Part shown: one piece after another, positions 17,701 through 28,334 of the stretch | Numbering within the stretch: position 1 is the stretch's first letter | Layout: the number at the start of each line of letters is the position of its first letter | Assembly: GCF_014646655.1 (NCBI RefSeq) | Contig: NZ_BMNR01000002.1 | Location: 62,001 to 126,000 of the forward strand | DNA length: 64,000 nucleotides | From: Yeosuana aromativorans | GTDB taxonomy: Bacteria > Bacteroidota > Bacteroidia > Flavobacteriales > Flavobacteriaceae | Reading direction: 5' to 3' | Made by a program: the position numbers and the translations under genes | Notes under the pieces: generated by a model | What the model saw: only the letters and a program-made list of their open reading frames with translations | Told to the model about the DNA's origin: nothing | Databases searched by the model: none

Positions 17701-18795
17701 ATGAAAGCAGGAATTGTAGGATTGCCAAATGTTGGAAAATCAACCTTGTTCAATTGTTTGTCCAATGCCAAAGCGCAAAGTGCCAACTTTCCGTTTTGTA
17801 CCATAGAACCCAATATTGGGGTGGTAAACGTGCCAGATAAGCGCTTGGAAAAATTGGAAGAACTGGTAAAACCTGTGAGGGTGCAACCTGCAACCGTTGA
17901 GATTGTTGACATTGCCGGATTGGTAAAAGGTGCCAGCAAAGGCGAAGGTTTGGGCAATCAGTTTTTGGCTAACATAAGGGAAACCGATGCCATTTTACAT
18001 GTTTTGCGTTGCTTTGATAATGATAATATTGTGCATGTTGATGGTAAAGTTAATCCCATTCGAGACAAGGAAACCATTGACATGGAACTGCAACTGAAGG
18101 ATTTGGAAACCGTTGACAAAAAACTGGATAAAGTAAAGCGTGCCGCCAAAACCGGTAATAAAGACGCCCAAAAAGAAGAAGCGGTACTGTTAAAAATAAA
18201 AGCAGGTTTGGAAGCAGGTAAGTCTGTTAGAACCTTGGAGTTTAGCGAAGATGATTACACTGATTTTGTAAAACCATCACAGTTTATCACCGATAAGCCA
18301 GTGATGTATATCTGTAATGTTGATGAAGCATCAGCCGTTTCAGGAAATGCTTATGTAGACAAGGTAAAAGAGGCCGTTAAGGATGAAAATGCTGAGGTAT
18401 TGTTCTTGGCCGTTGCTACCGAAGCTGATATCAATGAATTGGATGATTATGAAGAGCGCCAGATGTTTCTTCAGGACATAGGATTGGATGAAGCCGGTTC
18501 AGCTAAGCTGATCCGTGCGGCTTATAAATTATTAAAACAGCAAACCTATTTTACGGCTGGTGTTAAGGAAGTCCGGGCTTGGACCATTGATGTTGGAGCT
18601 ACTGCTCCCCAAGCTGCTGGTGTTATCCATACCGATTTTGAAAAAGGATTTATCAGGGCTGAGGTCATTGCTTATGATGATTACGTGGCTTATGGCAGTG
18701 AAGCCAAAGTAAAAGAAGCCGGAAAAATGCGTGTGGAAGGAAAAAACTACATTGTAAAGGATGGCGATGTGATGCACTTCCTGTTTAATGTGTAA
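17701..18795 (+). CDS. ychF: YchF/OLA1-type Obg-like ATPase
   Basis: The 364-residue P-loop protein binds ATP more than GTP and associates with the ribosome and proteasome-like complexes in other species. Walker A is GLPNVGKST (about 6-14); [20 protein letters not shown] is the G3 and switch region; NVDEAS is the altered G4 motif (in place of NKxD). The C-terminal TGS domain ends in [12 protein letters not shown], which is the normal end. Length is normal. It is a widely conserved housekeeping gene. Confidence 0.97.
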   Translation: MKAGIVGLPNVGKSTLFNCLSNAKAQSANFPFCTIEPNIGVVNVPDKRLEKLEELVKPVRVQPATVEIVDIAGLVKGASKGEGLGNQFLANIRETDAILHVLRCFDNDNIVHVDGKVNPIRDKETIDMELQLKDLETVDKKLDKVKRAAKTGNKDAQKEEAVLLKIKAGLEAGKSVRTLEFSEDDYTDFVKPSQFITDKPVMYICNVDEASAVSGNAYVDKVKEAVKDENAEVLFLAVATEADINELDDYEERQMFLQDIGLDEAGSAKLIRAAYKLLKQQTYFTAGVKEVRAWTIDVGATAPQAAGVIHTDFEKGFIRAEVIAYDDYVAYGSEAKVKEAGKMRVEGKNYIVKDGDVMHFLFNV

Positions 18796-18891
18796 GCAAT
18801 GTGGTCTGGATTTTTAGAATTCAAATCTTGGACGTCGTAATTTCTCAAACTTTCGCCTCATTGTTAGGTCATCCGATTTTATTTTAGTCTT

Positions 18892-19791
18892 ATGGCATCT
18901 ACCAAGTCTTTTGTGTATGGCATTGTTTTGGGCCTTTTGGGAATCATTCTGTTTTCTTCAAAAGCAGTCATGGTCAAATTGGCCTATCAATACCAAATTG
19001 ATGCGGTAAGTGTACTCTTGCTCAGAATGCTGTTTTCGTTTCCTTTTTATTTGGGTATAGCTATCTTTTCAAAACCTAGAAACCAAGGAGTTGCGTTAGT
19101 GAAAAAGGATTATGCTTGGGTGTTCATCTTGGGTTTTGTGGGGTATTACCTGTCCAGTTATTTTGACTTTGTGGGTTTGGTTTATATCAAGGCCAGCTTG
19201 GAACGCATCATCTTGTTTTTGTACCCAACCATAGTGATTTTTTTCAATAAGGTATTTTTAAAGCAGCCTGTTTCAAGGAATCAGATCTATGCCATTGTAT
19301 TGACCTATGTGGGTATTATCATTGCGTTTTGGAATGAAGTCGTCATCTCGGGCAGTGATACGTATTTGGGCGGCTTGTTTATTTTGTTGTGTGCCATCAC
19401 CTATGCGGTCTATATATCGGGTAGTGGTTGGCTCATTCCAAAATTTGGGGTTCTTAAATTTACGGCCTACGTCATGATTGTATCGTGTATTTGTGTGTTT
19501 GTCCATTACGGAATTGCCAATACGTTTGATATACTGAATTATCCTTGGCAAGTCTATTTGCTAGGATTTTTAATTGCCATATTTGCTACGGTTATTCCAT
19601 CATTTTTGGTATCGGCATCCATAAAAATGATTAGTTCCTCAAATTTTGCTGTCATAGCAGCTGTGGGTCCCATTTCCACCATAATTTTGGCAGCCATCTT
19701 TTTAAATGAAAAGTTGACATGGTTACAATTATTAGGTGCATTTGCTGTCATAATTGGAATATCATTAGTATCTTTAAACAGGAAAAAATGA
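18892..19791 (+). CDS. EamA/DMT-family transporter
   Basis: The 299-residue inner-membrane protein has about ten hydrophobic segments in two EamA halves (about 1-145 and 150-295). The second half ends with ISTIILAAIFLNEKLTW near residue 265, a DMT signature. The family exports or imports metabolites, amino acids or drugs, and the substrate cannot be read. It begins 96 bp after ychF and could share its transcript. Confidence 0.88.
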   Translation: MASTKSFVYGIVLGLLGIILFSSKAVMVKLAYQYQIDAVSVLLLRMLFSFPFYLGIAIFSKPRNQGVALVKKDYAWVFILGFVGYYLSSYFDFVGLVYIKASLERIILFLYPTIVIFFNKVFLKQPVSRNQIYAIVLTYVGIIIAFWNEVVISGSDTYLGGLFILLCAITYAVYISGSGWLIPKFGVLKFTAYVMIVSCICVFVHYGIANTFDILNYPWQVYLLGFLIAIFATVIPSFLVSASIKMISSSNFAVIAAVGPISTIILAAIFLNEKLTWLQLLGAFAVIIGISLVSLNRKK

Positions 19792-19938
19792 CCCTTATAT
19801 TTGGGTAAAAAAATGCTTGAATCTGGCTTCTCAACAAGATATTTTTGGTATTGTTGATTATTTTGTGTGATGGCAGTTTCATTTTTTATCATGATATATT
19901 ATATTAGCAACCAATCTTAAAAATTGTGCTCAAAATCT

Positions 19939-21795
19939 ATGGCTGAACAGTCCAATTATACTGAAGACAATATACGCTCGCTTGACTGGAAAGAACATAT
20001 CCGTATGCGTCCAGGAATGTATATTGGTAAGTTGGGTGATGGCTCTTCTCCAGATGATGGTATTTATATTCTCCTAAAGGAAGTGTTGGACAACTCCATT
20101 GATGAGTACGTCATGGGTGCCGGAAAGACCATTGAGGTGTCCATTCAAGGCAACAAAGTGACCGTTAGGGATTACGGGCGTGGTATTCCGTTAGGGAAAG
20201 TGGTAGATGTGGTGTCCAAGATGAATACGGGCGGAAAGTACGATTCCAAAGCGTTTAAGAAATCCGTTGGACTGAATGGGGTTGGAACCAAAGCGGTTAA
20301 TGCCTTATCTTCCTTTTTTAGGGTTGAATCTACTAGGGACAATAAATCGGCATCTGCAGAATTTGAACAAGGAAACTTAACCATTCAGGATATCTTGGAC
20401 GACACTTCCAGAAGAAAAGGAACAAAAGTTTCGTTTATTCCAGATGAGACTATTTTCAAGAATTACAAGTACAGGAGCGAGTATGTCATCAGAATGCTTA
20501 AAAACTACGTATATCTTAATACGGGGTTGACCATAGTTTTTAATGGTGAAAAGTATTTCAGTGAAAACGGCCTTAAGGATTTGCTGTCTGAAAACATCAG
20601 TGAATCAGATATGCTGTATCCAATCATCCATTTAAGAGGTGATGATATAGAAGTTGCTTTAACACATAGCAAAACACAATATAGCGAGGAATACCATTCG
20701 TTTGTAAATGGGCAAAACACCACCCAAGGTGGTACGCATTTATCGGCTTACCGAGAAGCTTTGGTAAAAACGATAAGAGAGTTTTATGGTAAAAACTATG
20801 AAGCAGCGGATATCAGAAAATCGGTGGTGTCTGCTATGGCCATAAAAGTAATGGAACCCGTGTTTGAGAGTCAGACCAAAACCAAATTGGGCTCTACCGA
20901 TATGGGTGGCGATTTGCCAACCGTAAGAACCTACATCAATGATTTTGTAAAAACACATCTGGATAACTATTTGCATAAAAACCCGGAAACTGCCGAAAAA
21001 ATACAACGTAAAATTTTACAGGCAGAACATGAGCGTAAAGAACTTTCGGGTATCAGGAAACTGGCTAAAGACCGTGCTAAAAAAGCAAGCCTTCACAACA
21101 AGAAACTGCGGGATTGCCGTGTGCATTTTGGCGATATTAAAAACGAACGCAATTTAGAGACCACCCTGTTTATTACCGAAGGGGATTCGGCTTCCGGAAG
21201 TATTACAAAATCACGCGATGTCAATACCCAAGCGGTTTTTAGTTTAAAGGGAAAACCTTTGAATTCATACGGATTGAGCAAAAAAATTGTGTATGAAAAT
21301 GAAGAGTTCAATTTGCTTCAAGCAGCCTTAAATATAGAAGAATCCATAGAAGATTTGCGTTATAATAACATTGTGATAGCTACCGATGCCGATGTGGATG
21401 GTATGCACATTAGACTATTGTTGATTACGTTTTTCTTGCAATTTTTCCCTGAACTGATCAAAGAAGGCCATTTGTATATTTTGCAAACGCCGTTGTTTAG
21501 GGTACGAAATAAAAAGGAAACCATTTATTGCTACTCAGAACAAGAACGCAGGGATGCCATTGAAAAATTAAAACCCAAACCAGAAATAACACGTTTCAAA
21601 GGACTTGGTGAAATATCGCCAGATGAATTTAAAAATTTTATTGGTGAGAGTATCCGCTTGGATCCTGTTATGTTAGACAGTCAATTATCCATTGAGGAAC
21701 TATTGGAGTTTTATATGGGTAAAAATACACCAGACAGGCAAGAATTTATTATTAACAACCTTAAAGTTGAGTTAGATATTGTTGAAGAAACTTAA
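19939..21795 (+). CDS. parE: DNA topoisomerase IV subunit B
   Basis: The 618-residue ATPase subunit decatenates daughter chromosomes with ParC. The GHKL domain starts at [18 protein letters not shown], with [36 protein letters not shown] and TQGGTHL as the nucleotide-binding parts. The TOPRIM domain has [12 protein letters not shown] and [14 protein letters not shown]. The end [18 protein letters not shown] is the usual one. It is grouped as ParE, not GyrB, because it is shorter and followed by parC. I start at the ATG at 19939; a TTG 15 bases earlier has no support. Confidence 0.95.
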   Translation: MAEQSNYTEDNIRSLDWKEHIRMRPGMYIGKLGDGSSPDDGIYILLKEVLDNSIDEYVMGAGKTIEVSIQGNKVTVRDYGRGIPLGKVVDVVSKMNTGGKYDSKAFKKSVGLNGVGTKAVNALSSFFRVESTRDNKSASAEFEQGNLTIQDILDDTSRRKGTKVSFIPDETIFKNYKYRSEYVIRMLKNYVYLNTGLTIVFNGEKYFSENGLKDLLSENISESDMLYPIIHLRGDDIEVALTHSKTQYSEEYHSFVNGQNTTQGGTHLSAYREALVKTIREFYGKNYEAADIRKSVVSAMAIKVMEPVFESQTKTKLGSTDMGGDLPTVRTYINDFVKTHLDNYLHKNPETAEKIQRKILQAEHERKELSGIRKLAKDRAKKASLHNKKLRDCRVHFGDIKNERNLETTLFITEGDSASGSITKSRDVNTQAVFSLKGKPLNSYGLSKKIVYENEEFNLLQAALNIEESIEDLRYNNIVIATDADVDGMHIRLLLITFFLQFFPELIKEGHLYILQTPLFRVRNKKETIYCYSEQERRDAIEKLKPKPEITRFKGLGEISPDEFKNFIGESIRLDPVMLDSQLSIEELLEFYMGKNTPDRQEFIINNLKVELDIVEET

Positions 21796-21806
21796 TTAGT
21801 ACAGTC

Positions 21807-21935
21807 ATGTTATATCAAGAAAACAAACCTAAAAAACACCCTTATGTAAGTGCAGTCTTAGATTATCATTTAAGACGAAACGCACAAAAAGCAACTCCTA
21901 AAAACTCGTTATACATTAAGAGTAAAACAGCCTAA
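21807..21935 (+). CDS. Basic 42-residue small ORF between parE and parC
   Basis: The ATG at 21807 begins a 42-codon ORF that ends three bases before the parC start, 11 bp after parE. The product has about nine Lys/Arg against two acidic residues (start MLYQENKPKKHPYVSAV, end YIKSKTA). Tight packing with both neighbours and normal-looking codons favour a real gene. There is no hydrophobic segment. The charge would suit nucleic acid or topoisomerase binding, but this is inference. I do not recognise the family, and chance occurrence in a 143-bp gap is possible. Confidence 0.55.
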   Translation: MLYQENKPKKHPYVSAVLDYHLRRNAQKATPKNSLYIKSKTA

Positions 21936-21938
21936 TTA

Positions 21939-24599
21939 ATGATTGAAGAAAACGACGATTTAATACATCCGCAAGGCGAAAACCAAGATACCATTACCAG
22001 AATTTCTGGCATGTACAAAGATTGGTTTCTAGATTATGCGTCTTATGTGATATTAGAACGTGCTGTACCTGCTATTGAGGATGGTTTTAAACCAGTTCAA
22101 AGGCGTATCATGCACTCTATGAAGGATTTAGATGATGGTCGTTATAACAAGGTAGCCAATATTGTAGGTCATACCATGCAATACCATCCACATGGTGATG
22201 CCAGTATAGCCGACGCCATGGTGCAAATTGGCCAAAAGGATTTGCTCATTGATACCCAAGGTAACTGGGGTAATATTTTAACAGGAGACAGTGCAGCTGC
22301 CTCACGATATATTGAGGCGCGCTTATCAAAGTTTGCCTTGGATGTTGTTTACAATCCTAAAATAACCGAATGGCAGGCATCGTATGATGGCCGAAGAAAA
22401 GAACCGGTCAATCTTCCGGTGATGTTCCCCTTGCTTTTGGCACAAGGTGGAGAAGGGATAGCAGTTGGATTGTCAACCAAGATTTTGCCACATAATTTTA
22501 TTGAGCTCATCGATGCCTCGATAAAACACCTCAAAGGAAAGAGTTTTAAATTATATCCGGATTTTCCAACGGCTGGTATCATTGATGTCAGCGATTATAA
22601 AGATGGACTTCGCGGTGGTAGAGTACGCGTTCGGGCCAAAGTATCCCAATTGGATAAAAACACCTTGGTGATTACCGAAATACCTTATGGTACCAATACT
22701 ACAACGCTTATTGATTCTATCTTAAAGGCCAATGATAAAGGCAAAATCAAGATCAAGAAAATAGAAGATAATACAGCTGCCGAGGTTGAGATTTTGGTGC
22801 ATTTGCCTTCGGGAATTTCACCAGATAAAACCATTGATGCACTGTATGCATTTACCAATTGTGAAGTTTCTATTTCGCCTTTGGGCTGTGTAATTGAAGA
22901 TAACAAGCCCTTGTTTGTCGGCGTTTCTGAAATGTTGAGGCGTTCAACTGATAACACCGTTCAGCTCCTAAAAAGCGATCTGGAAATCAAATTGGATGAG
23001 TTTGAAGCCCAATGGCATTTTGCATCTTTGGAACGCATATTTATTGAGAACAGGATTTATCGGGATATTGAAGAAGAAGAAACCTGGGAAGGCGTTATTC
23101 AAGCCATTGATAAAGGACTTAAACCACATATTAAGCATTTAAAACGAGCCATAACGCAGGAAGATATCGAGCGTTTGACCGAAATACGAATCAAGCGTAT
23201 TTCAAAATTCGATATTGATAAAGCCCAACAAAAAATTCAGGCTTTAGAAGATCAGATAGCTGAGGTTAAACACCATCTTGACAATCTGATTGATTACGCC
23301 ATTGCGTATTTTACCCGTTTGAAAAAGGACTATGGGGCAGGCCGTGAACGTAAAACTGAAATCAGGGCTTTTGATGATGTTGATGTTACCAAGGTCGTTA
23401 TTCGAAACACCAAATTGTATGTCAATAAACAAGAAGGTTTTATTGGCACCTCACTGCGTAAGGATGAGTATGTATGTGATTGCAGTGATATAGATGACAT
23501 CATTGTGTTTACCAAAGAAGGTAAAATGATGATTACCAAGGTGGACACAAAAACCTTCATAGGAAAAGACATCATTCATGTTGAGGTTTTTGACAAAAAA
23601 GATAGCCGTACCATATATAACATGATTTATAGAGATGGAACCAAAGGGCCATCGTATATCAAACGCTTTGCAGTGACCAGCATCACCCGCGATAAAGAAT
23701 ATGATTTGACCAATGGCACAAAGGGATCGACAGTGCTTTATTTTTCTGCAAATCCCAATGGAGAAGCCGAAGTGGTCACCATTCTGTTAAGACAGGTAGG
23801 AAGTATCAAAAAATTGAAATGGGATATTGATTTTGCCGAAATCTTAATCAAAGGACGAAATTCAAAAGGAAACTTAGTTACCAAATATCCAATCAAGCGG
23901 GTAGAGCTCAAAGAAAAGGGAATTTCTACATTAAAGCCACGCAAGATATGGTTTGATGATACCGTACAACGGTTGAATGTTGACGGAAGAGGTGAGTTGT
24001 TGGGTGAGTTTAGGGGAGAAGACAGATTGCTCATCATCACCCAATCGGGTACTGTAAAAACTATTTTACCTGAACTTACCACGCATTTTGAAGACGATAT
24101 GATTGTGTTGGAAAAATGGATTCCTAAAAAACCAATTTCGTCCATTTATTATGATGGTGACAAAGAGCGTTATTTTGTAAAACGCTTTTTGATAGAAAAC
24201 GAAAACAAGGAGGAAGTATTTATTTCAGAACACCCAAAGTCACAATTGGAAATCGTTACAACAGATTGGATACCGATTGCAGAAGTGGTGTTTTCTAAAG
24301 AACGCGGCAAAGACCAAAAAGATAATTTAGAGGTTAATCTAGAGGAATTTATAGCTATTAAAGGTATTAAAGCCCTTGGAAATCAATTGACAACCGATAA
24401 AGTAAAACAAATAAACTTGTTGGATCCATTGCCTTATGAAGCCCCCGAGGAAGTACATGCCGATGAAATAGAAGTTGTTGACGAAGAAACGGTTGCCTCT
24501 GATGAAAACACAGATACACCAACATCAAGTGACTCTAATAACGATTCAAAATCAGATGATACTGGTTTGAATGGCGAAGGGCAGATTACTTTGTTTTAG
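21939..24599 (+). CDS. parC: DNA topoisomerase IV subunit A
   Basis: The 886-residue breakage-reunion subunit has the catalytic tyrosine in AASRYIEARLS (about Tyr 121) and the quinolone-region motif PHGDASIADAMVQIG upstream of it. A long coiled coil (about residues 430-455) and a pinwheel C-terminal domain (about 490-830) follow. The GRGELLGEFRGED string falls in the C-terminal domain. The last 60 residues are an acidic, Ser/Asp/Glu-rich tail ending GEGQITLF, possibly a protein-interaction peptide. It is the last gene of the parE-smORF-parC unit. Confidence 0.95.
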   Translation: MIEENDDLIHPQGENQDTITRISGMYKDWFLDYASYVILERAVPAIEDGFKPVQRRIMHSMKDLDDGRYNKVANIVGHTMQYHPHGDASIADAMVQIGQKDLLIDTQGNWGNILTGDSAAASRYIEARLSKFALDVVYNPKITEWQASYDGRRKEPVNLPVMFPLLLAQGGEGIAVGLSTKILPHNFIELIDASIKHLKGKSFKLYPDFPTAGIIDVSDYKDGLRGGRVRVRAKVSQLDKNTLVITEIPYGTNTTTLIDSILKANDKGKIKIKKIEDNTAAEVEILVHLPSGISPDKTIDALYAFTNCEVSISPLGCVIEDNKPLFVGVSEMLRRSTDNTVQLLKSDLEIKLDEFEAQWHFASLERIFIENRIYRDIEEEETWEGVIQAIDKGLKPHIKHLKRAITQEDIERLTEIRIKRISKFDIDKAQQKIQALEDQIAEVKHHLDNLIDYAIAYFTRLKKDYGAGRERKTEIRAFDDVDVTKVVIRNTKLYVNKQEGFIGTSLRKDEYVCDCSDIDDIIVFTKEGKMMITKVDTKTFIGKDIIHVEVFDKKDSRTIYNMIYRDGTKGPSYIKRFAVTSITRDKEYDLTNGTKGSTVLYFSANPNGEAEVVTILLRQVGSIKKLKWDIDFAEILIKGRNSKGNLVTKYPIKRVELKEKGISTLKPRKIWFDDTVQRLNVDGRGELLGEFRGEDRLLIITQSGTVKTILPELTTHFEDDMIVLEKWIPKKPISSIYYDGDKERYFVKRFLIENENKEEVFISEHPKSQLEIVTTDWIPIAEVVFSKERGKDQKDNLEVNLEEFIAIKGIKALGNQLTTDKVKQINLLDPLPYEAPEEVHADEIEVVDEETVASDENTDTPTSSDSNNDSKSDDTGLNGEGQITLF

Positions 24600-24617
24600 T
24601 TTTAGGTTTAATTTTTT

Positions 24618-25919
24618 TTATTTGATAATAATTGATGTCATCCAATTTGTCAAAGTCCCAATATAGTCAGAATGAAGTTTAGACCAATAAGGAAAATCAC
24701 TTTCGCCAACATTATTCATAGCATGTGAAGCACCTTTCAGAAAATGTACTTCAAATTTATCATTGTTAGCTTTTTTAAGTGCTTCGGTTATAATTTGAGA
24801 ACTTTCTATTGGAATAATTTCATCCTTTGTGCCTTGAACAATTAGTATAGGTTGTTTCACCTTTTCAAAATAAGGAATAGGTGAGTACAATAATTTCTTG
24901 TCGGTTTTTACTTCATCTAAATTTGGAATCCAAATATTTTTAAACCAGACCTTTTCTTTTTTGCTTTTAACATGTTTCTCTAAATCAGTTTTTGAAAGTG
25001 TGCCAGCAATAAACCTATAAATATCTCTTTGCAAATTAGCAGCGTCGTCTATGTCGTTTCCAATTTCATTAGAATTTAAATTTTTCCAGTAATTTAAGTC
25101 ACTTTCCAATAATGTAACACCAGGACAACTTACTGCAATGCCATAATTAAGATCTGGTAATTTATCCAATATATAAGGAACTTTTGAAGCTCCTTGGCTA
25201 CTTCCTTTGATGCCAATATTGGAAAGAGGGACATGGGTTTTATTTGAAAAATATTCAATGGCATTGATATCGTCAGAAACTAATTCATCAATAGTTGAAG
25301 ATGTCCAATCACCTTCAGAATTTCCGGTTCCCCGTTTGTCATAATGAAATGTTGTGTAACCTTTTTTGGCAAACATAATTGCTTCAGCTCTAGAAGAACT
25401 TCTGTCTGCATTTCCAGATGAAGTTACTATAACTAATGCATTTCCATTACTTTTTTGCGGGTACCAAATAGTTCCATTTAAACCTAAATTATTTGATTTA
25501 AAAGTGATGTCTTCGCTTTTAAGGGCCTGGCCATTTTTTAATTCCTTCTCTAAAGAATAATTAACACTAACAGTGTCAACGGTCAAAGAACCTTGCAGTT
25601 TTTCATTATTATCAACCCATTTGTTTTTAAATGTGTAGGTGTAATAATCACTTTGAAGTTTAAAATTTATTGAATCTCCAACAACACTGATTTTTTGTAA
25701 TGGAATTCTATTAGCATTTTGTTCTAAACTGGTAAAAAATACATGGTAATTTGAAGAATCTTTTTCAACTTCAAAAATAATATTATCAGTAAAATTTCCG
25801 TAAGAAAAAGTTCCACTATAGAGTCCTGATTTGTTTGTTTGGCTATTATGATAATTTTGCTTGCAAGAAGCAAGCAAAATTATCAGGATTAGAAATGATA
25901 AAATTTTAGTTTTATTCAT
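24618..25919 (-). CDS. Alpha/beta hydrolase lipoprotein
   Basis: The 433-residue protein has a lipoprotein signal (ILLASC, C19). A beta-rich N-terminal domain (about 30-130) is followed by an alpha/beta-hydrolase core with the nucleophile elbow GIKGSSQGASK (about Ser 241), an Asp in VQGTKDEIIP and the catalytic His in GASHAMN. It overlaps the permease gene by eight bases and is the last gene of the export operon, so it may process or detoxify the exported substrate; this is inference. Similar hydrolases belong to the S9/dienelactone-hydrolase group. Confidence 0.85.
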   Translation of the reverse strand: MNKTKILSFLILIILLASCKQNYHNSQTNKSGLYSGTFSYGNFTDNIIFEVEKDSSNYHVFFTSLEQNANRIPLQKISVVGDSINFKLQSDYYTYTFKNKWVDNNEKLQGSLTVDTVSVNYSLEKELKNGQALKSEDITFKSNNLGLNGTIWYPQKSNGNALVIVTSSGNADRSSSRAEAIMFAKKGYTTFHYDKRGTGNSEGDWTSSTIDELVSDDINAIEYFSNKTHVPLSNIGIKGSSQGASKVPYILDKLPDLNYGIAVSCPGVTLLESDLNYWKNLNSNEIGNDIDDAANLQRDIYRFIAGTLSKTDLEKHVKSKKEKVWFKNIWIPNLDEVKTDKKLLYSPIPYFEKVKQPILIVQGTKDEIIPIESSQIITEALKKANNDKFEVHFLKGASHAMNNVGESDFPYWSKLHSDYIGTLTNWMTSIIIK

Positions 25920-28317
25920 ATTTCAAAGAATTAACCGGATTTGAATTGGCTGCCAAATACGCTTGTGTGCTCACCGTAAGCATGGCAATAATAAGCGCCA
26001 ATAACGTTGCAAACACATAAGGTAAAATAGGCATGTCAATTTGATATGAAAAGTTTGACAACCAGTTTTTTGCCAATAAAAATGTAATAGGCCAAGCAAA
26101 AATATTAGCAATAAGCACCAATTTAATAAAGTCTTTTGTTAGCATGTTCATAATTTGTGAAACCGATGCTCCCAGAACTTTTCGTATTCCAATTTCTTTC
26201 GTTCTCTGTTCAGCCGTAAAGGATGCCAATCCGTATAATCCCATAGCAGAAATAATAATGGCCAGTATGGTTAAAAATAAAAACATGGTTCCAAAATTTT
26301 CTTGCTGCCGTAACAACGCTCCAAACTTTTTATCTAAAAATGTATATCTAAACGGATGGGTTGGTTCTAATTTGTTCCATTCATCCTCAATAAAACTAAT
26401 GGTAGAGTTAGCATTTTCTGGTGAAATCTTAAAAGCTGTAAACCAAGTATAATTGCTTATCCGCATGACCATTGGTCGAATGGGTTGATTAAATCCTTCA
26501 ATATGAAAATCTTTTACAACACCAACAATTTTTCCATATTGAATATCACCATTGTTATTGATAAAAGTACCTAGTCGTTTTTCCAATGGGTTTTTTATGT
26601 TCAAATTATTGACAGCAGTTTCATTTACTATAAAGGTTGGAATGGAATCTGAATCTTGTTCTCTATTAAAAAACCGTCCTTCGGCAAGTTTTATGCCCAT
26701 GGTTTCAAAAAAATCATAATCCACAGCCATATTCCAAAGCGGCAATTGATCTTGACTTCCTTCTAAGGTATACATGTTTTGATTGGGGAGGTCGCCAGGG
26801 AAAAACGAAGCCCTTGAAATACTTTCAACATGGCTGTTTTTTAAGAAGATACTTTTGTAATCTCTAAAATTATTGGCCATTTGATCTGTTTGTATGGGAA
26901 CTATAATAACATTGTCACCTTTAAAACCAAGATCTTTGTGATGTAAAAAATCAATTTGTTTAAAAATAATGATCATCCCGATAATTAAAATGATTGAAGC
27001 TGTAAATTGGGTAACAACCAACGCTTTTCTTAAAAAAGCTCCATTTTTTGATTTGCTAAAATCTCCCTTTAAAACAGAAATGGGCTTGAATGATGACAAG
27101 AAAAATGCTGGATAACTTCCTGCAAACAGCCCATAAAACAATGTCACGATGATTGAAAAAATTAATGTCTGTGAAAAAGAGTCATTAAATAGTGTAATAT
27201 TGGTTTCCAATACATTGTTAAATCCAGGCAATAACAATTTTACAAGAATGTAAGCTATCAACAAGGCAATAAAACTTTGGATAATGGATTCAACTAAAAA
27301 TTGTGTGATCAACATCTTTCTGGATGCTCCCGATACTTTTCTAACACCCACTTCCTTGGCACGTTTTCCAGAGCGTGCTGTTGATAAGTTCATGAAATTA
27401 ATACCCGCAATGATAAGCACTAAAATGGCAATACCTAAAAACACATAGATGTACATGATATTCCCGTTTTGTTGAATTTCAAAGTCTTTATGGGAATATA
27501 AATGAATATCTTTTATGGGCATAAGCTGATATTCAAAGGCGTTTCCTTGTTTCAAGAATTCATCCACACTAACTTTTAAAAAACGTTCCACATCGGGCTC
27601 AATTTTTTTCATGAAGTTGTTTTTCATTTGGGTTTCAAATGCATTGTAATCAGCTCCTTCTTTCAGTTTTACATAGGTAGTCCAACTGTTATTTATCCAA
27701 ATATTTCTAACATCATTATCTGATACAAACAAATCAAAATCAAAATGCGCATGTCCTTTTGGTTCTTTAACAATTCCGGTCACGATCAGGTCTCGTCTGT
27801 TATCATAATTAACCACTTCTCCCATGGCACTTTTATCTCCAAATAGTTTTTGTTTGGACTCTTCAGTCAATACAATGGAATTGGATTCTTTTAAAGCGGT
27901 TTTTGGGTCACCATGAACGAACTCATAATTAAAGACTTTGAAAAATGAACTGTCTGCTTGGGCAATATGTTGAATATAAACCTTTGTTTGGTCATGCCGC
28001 ATGAGTATTTCCTGTCTTCCAGCTTGTATTCTGGTAGCAGATTCCACATCGGTAAATTCTGTTCTAAAGGTATTGGCCATTGGACTACAGGAAACCGGTG
28101 CGTCCATTTTTTGGCCCATCATATCGGCTTTTATACCGGTTCTGTATATGCGTTCATAGCCATCCCAATGCTTTTCATAACTAGTTTCGTCTTTTATAAA
28201 TAAAAAAACGAGTATGGATACGGCCAATCCTAAAGCTAATCCTAGGATATTTATAAAAGCATAAATCCTGTTTTTATTTAAGCTTCTCAGTGCTACTTTT
28301 AAATAATTTTCAAACAT
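25912..28317 (-). CDS. FtsX/MacB-type ABC transporter permease
   Basis: The 801-residue protein has the Bacteroidota double-FtsX layout: an N-terminal helix (about 20-40), a periplasmic MacB-PCD domain, three membrane segments (about 285-420), a second helix and PCD, and three more segments at the C-terminus (about 675-790). The EVGVRKVSGASR and EIGIRKVLGAS loops are the coupling motifs for the ATPase. Such permeases act as mechanotransducers for tripartite efflux or lipoprotein export. It lies 17 bp after the ATPase gene. Confidence 0.92.
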   Translation of the reverse strand: MFENYLKVALRSLNKNRIYAFINILGLALGLAVSILVFLFIKDETSYEKHWDGYERIYRTGIKADMMGQKMDAPVSCSPMANTFRTEFTDVESATRIQAGRQEILMRHDQTKVYIQHIAQADSSFFKVFNYEFVHGDPKTALKESNSIVLTEESKQKLFGDKSAMGEVVNYDNRRDLIVTGIVKEPKGHAHFDFDLFVSDNDVRNIWINNSWTTYVKLKEGADYNAFETQMKNNFMKKIEPDVERFLKVSVDEFLKQGNAFEYQLMPIKDIHLYSHKDFEIQQNGNIMYIYVFLGIAILVLIIAGINFMNLSTARSGKRAKEVGVRKVSGASRKMLITQFLVESIIQSFIALLIAYILVKLLLPGFNNVLETNITLFNDSFSQTLIFSIIVTLFYGLFAGSYPAFFLSSFKPISVLKGDFSKSKNGAFLRKALVVTQFTASIILIIGMIIIFKQIDFLHHKDLGFKGDNVIIVPIQTDQMANNFRDYKSIFLKNSHVESISRASFFPGDLPNQNMYTLEGSQDQLPLWNMAVDYDFFETMGIKLAEGRFFNREQDSDSIPTFIVNETAVNNLNIKNPLEKRLGTFINNNGDIQYGKIVGVVKDFHIEGFNQPIRPMVMRISNYTWFTAFKISPENANSTISFIEDEWNKLEPTHPFRYTFLDKKFGALLRQQENFGTMFLFLTILAIIISAMGLYGLASFTAEQRTKEIGIRKVLGASVSQIMNMLTKDFIKLVLIANIFAWPITFLLAKNWLSNFSYQIDMPILPYVFATLLALIIAMLTVSTQAYLAANSNPVNSLKYE

Positions 28318-28334
28318 GGTTTTACGTTTTTAAT

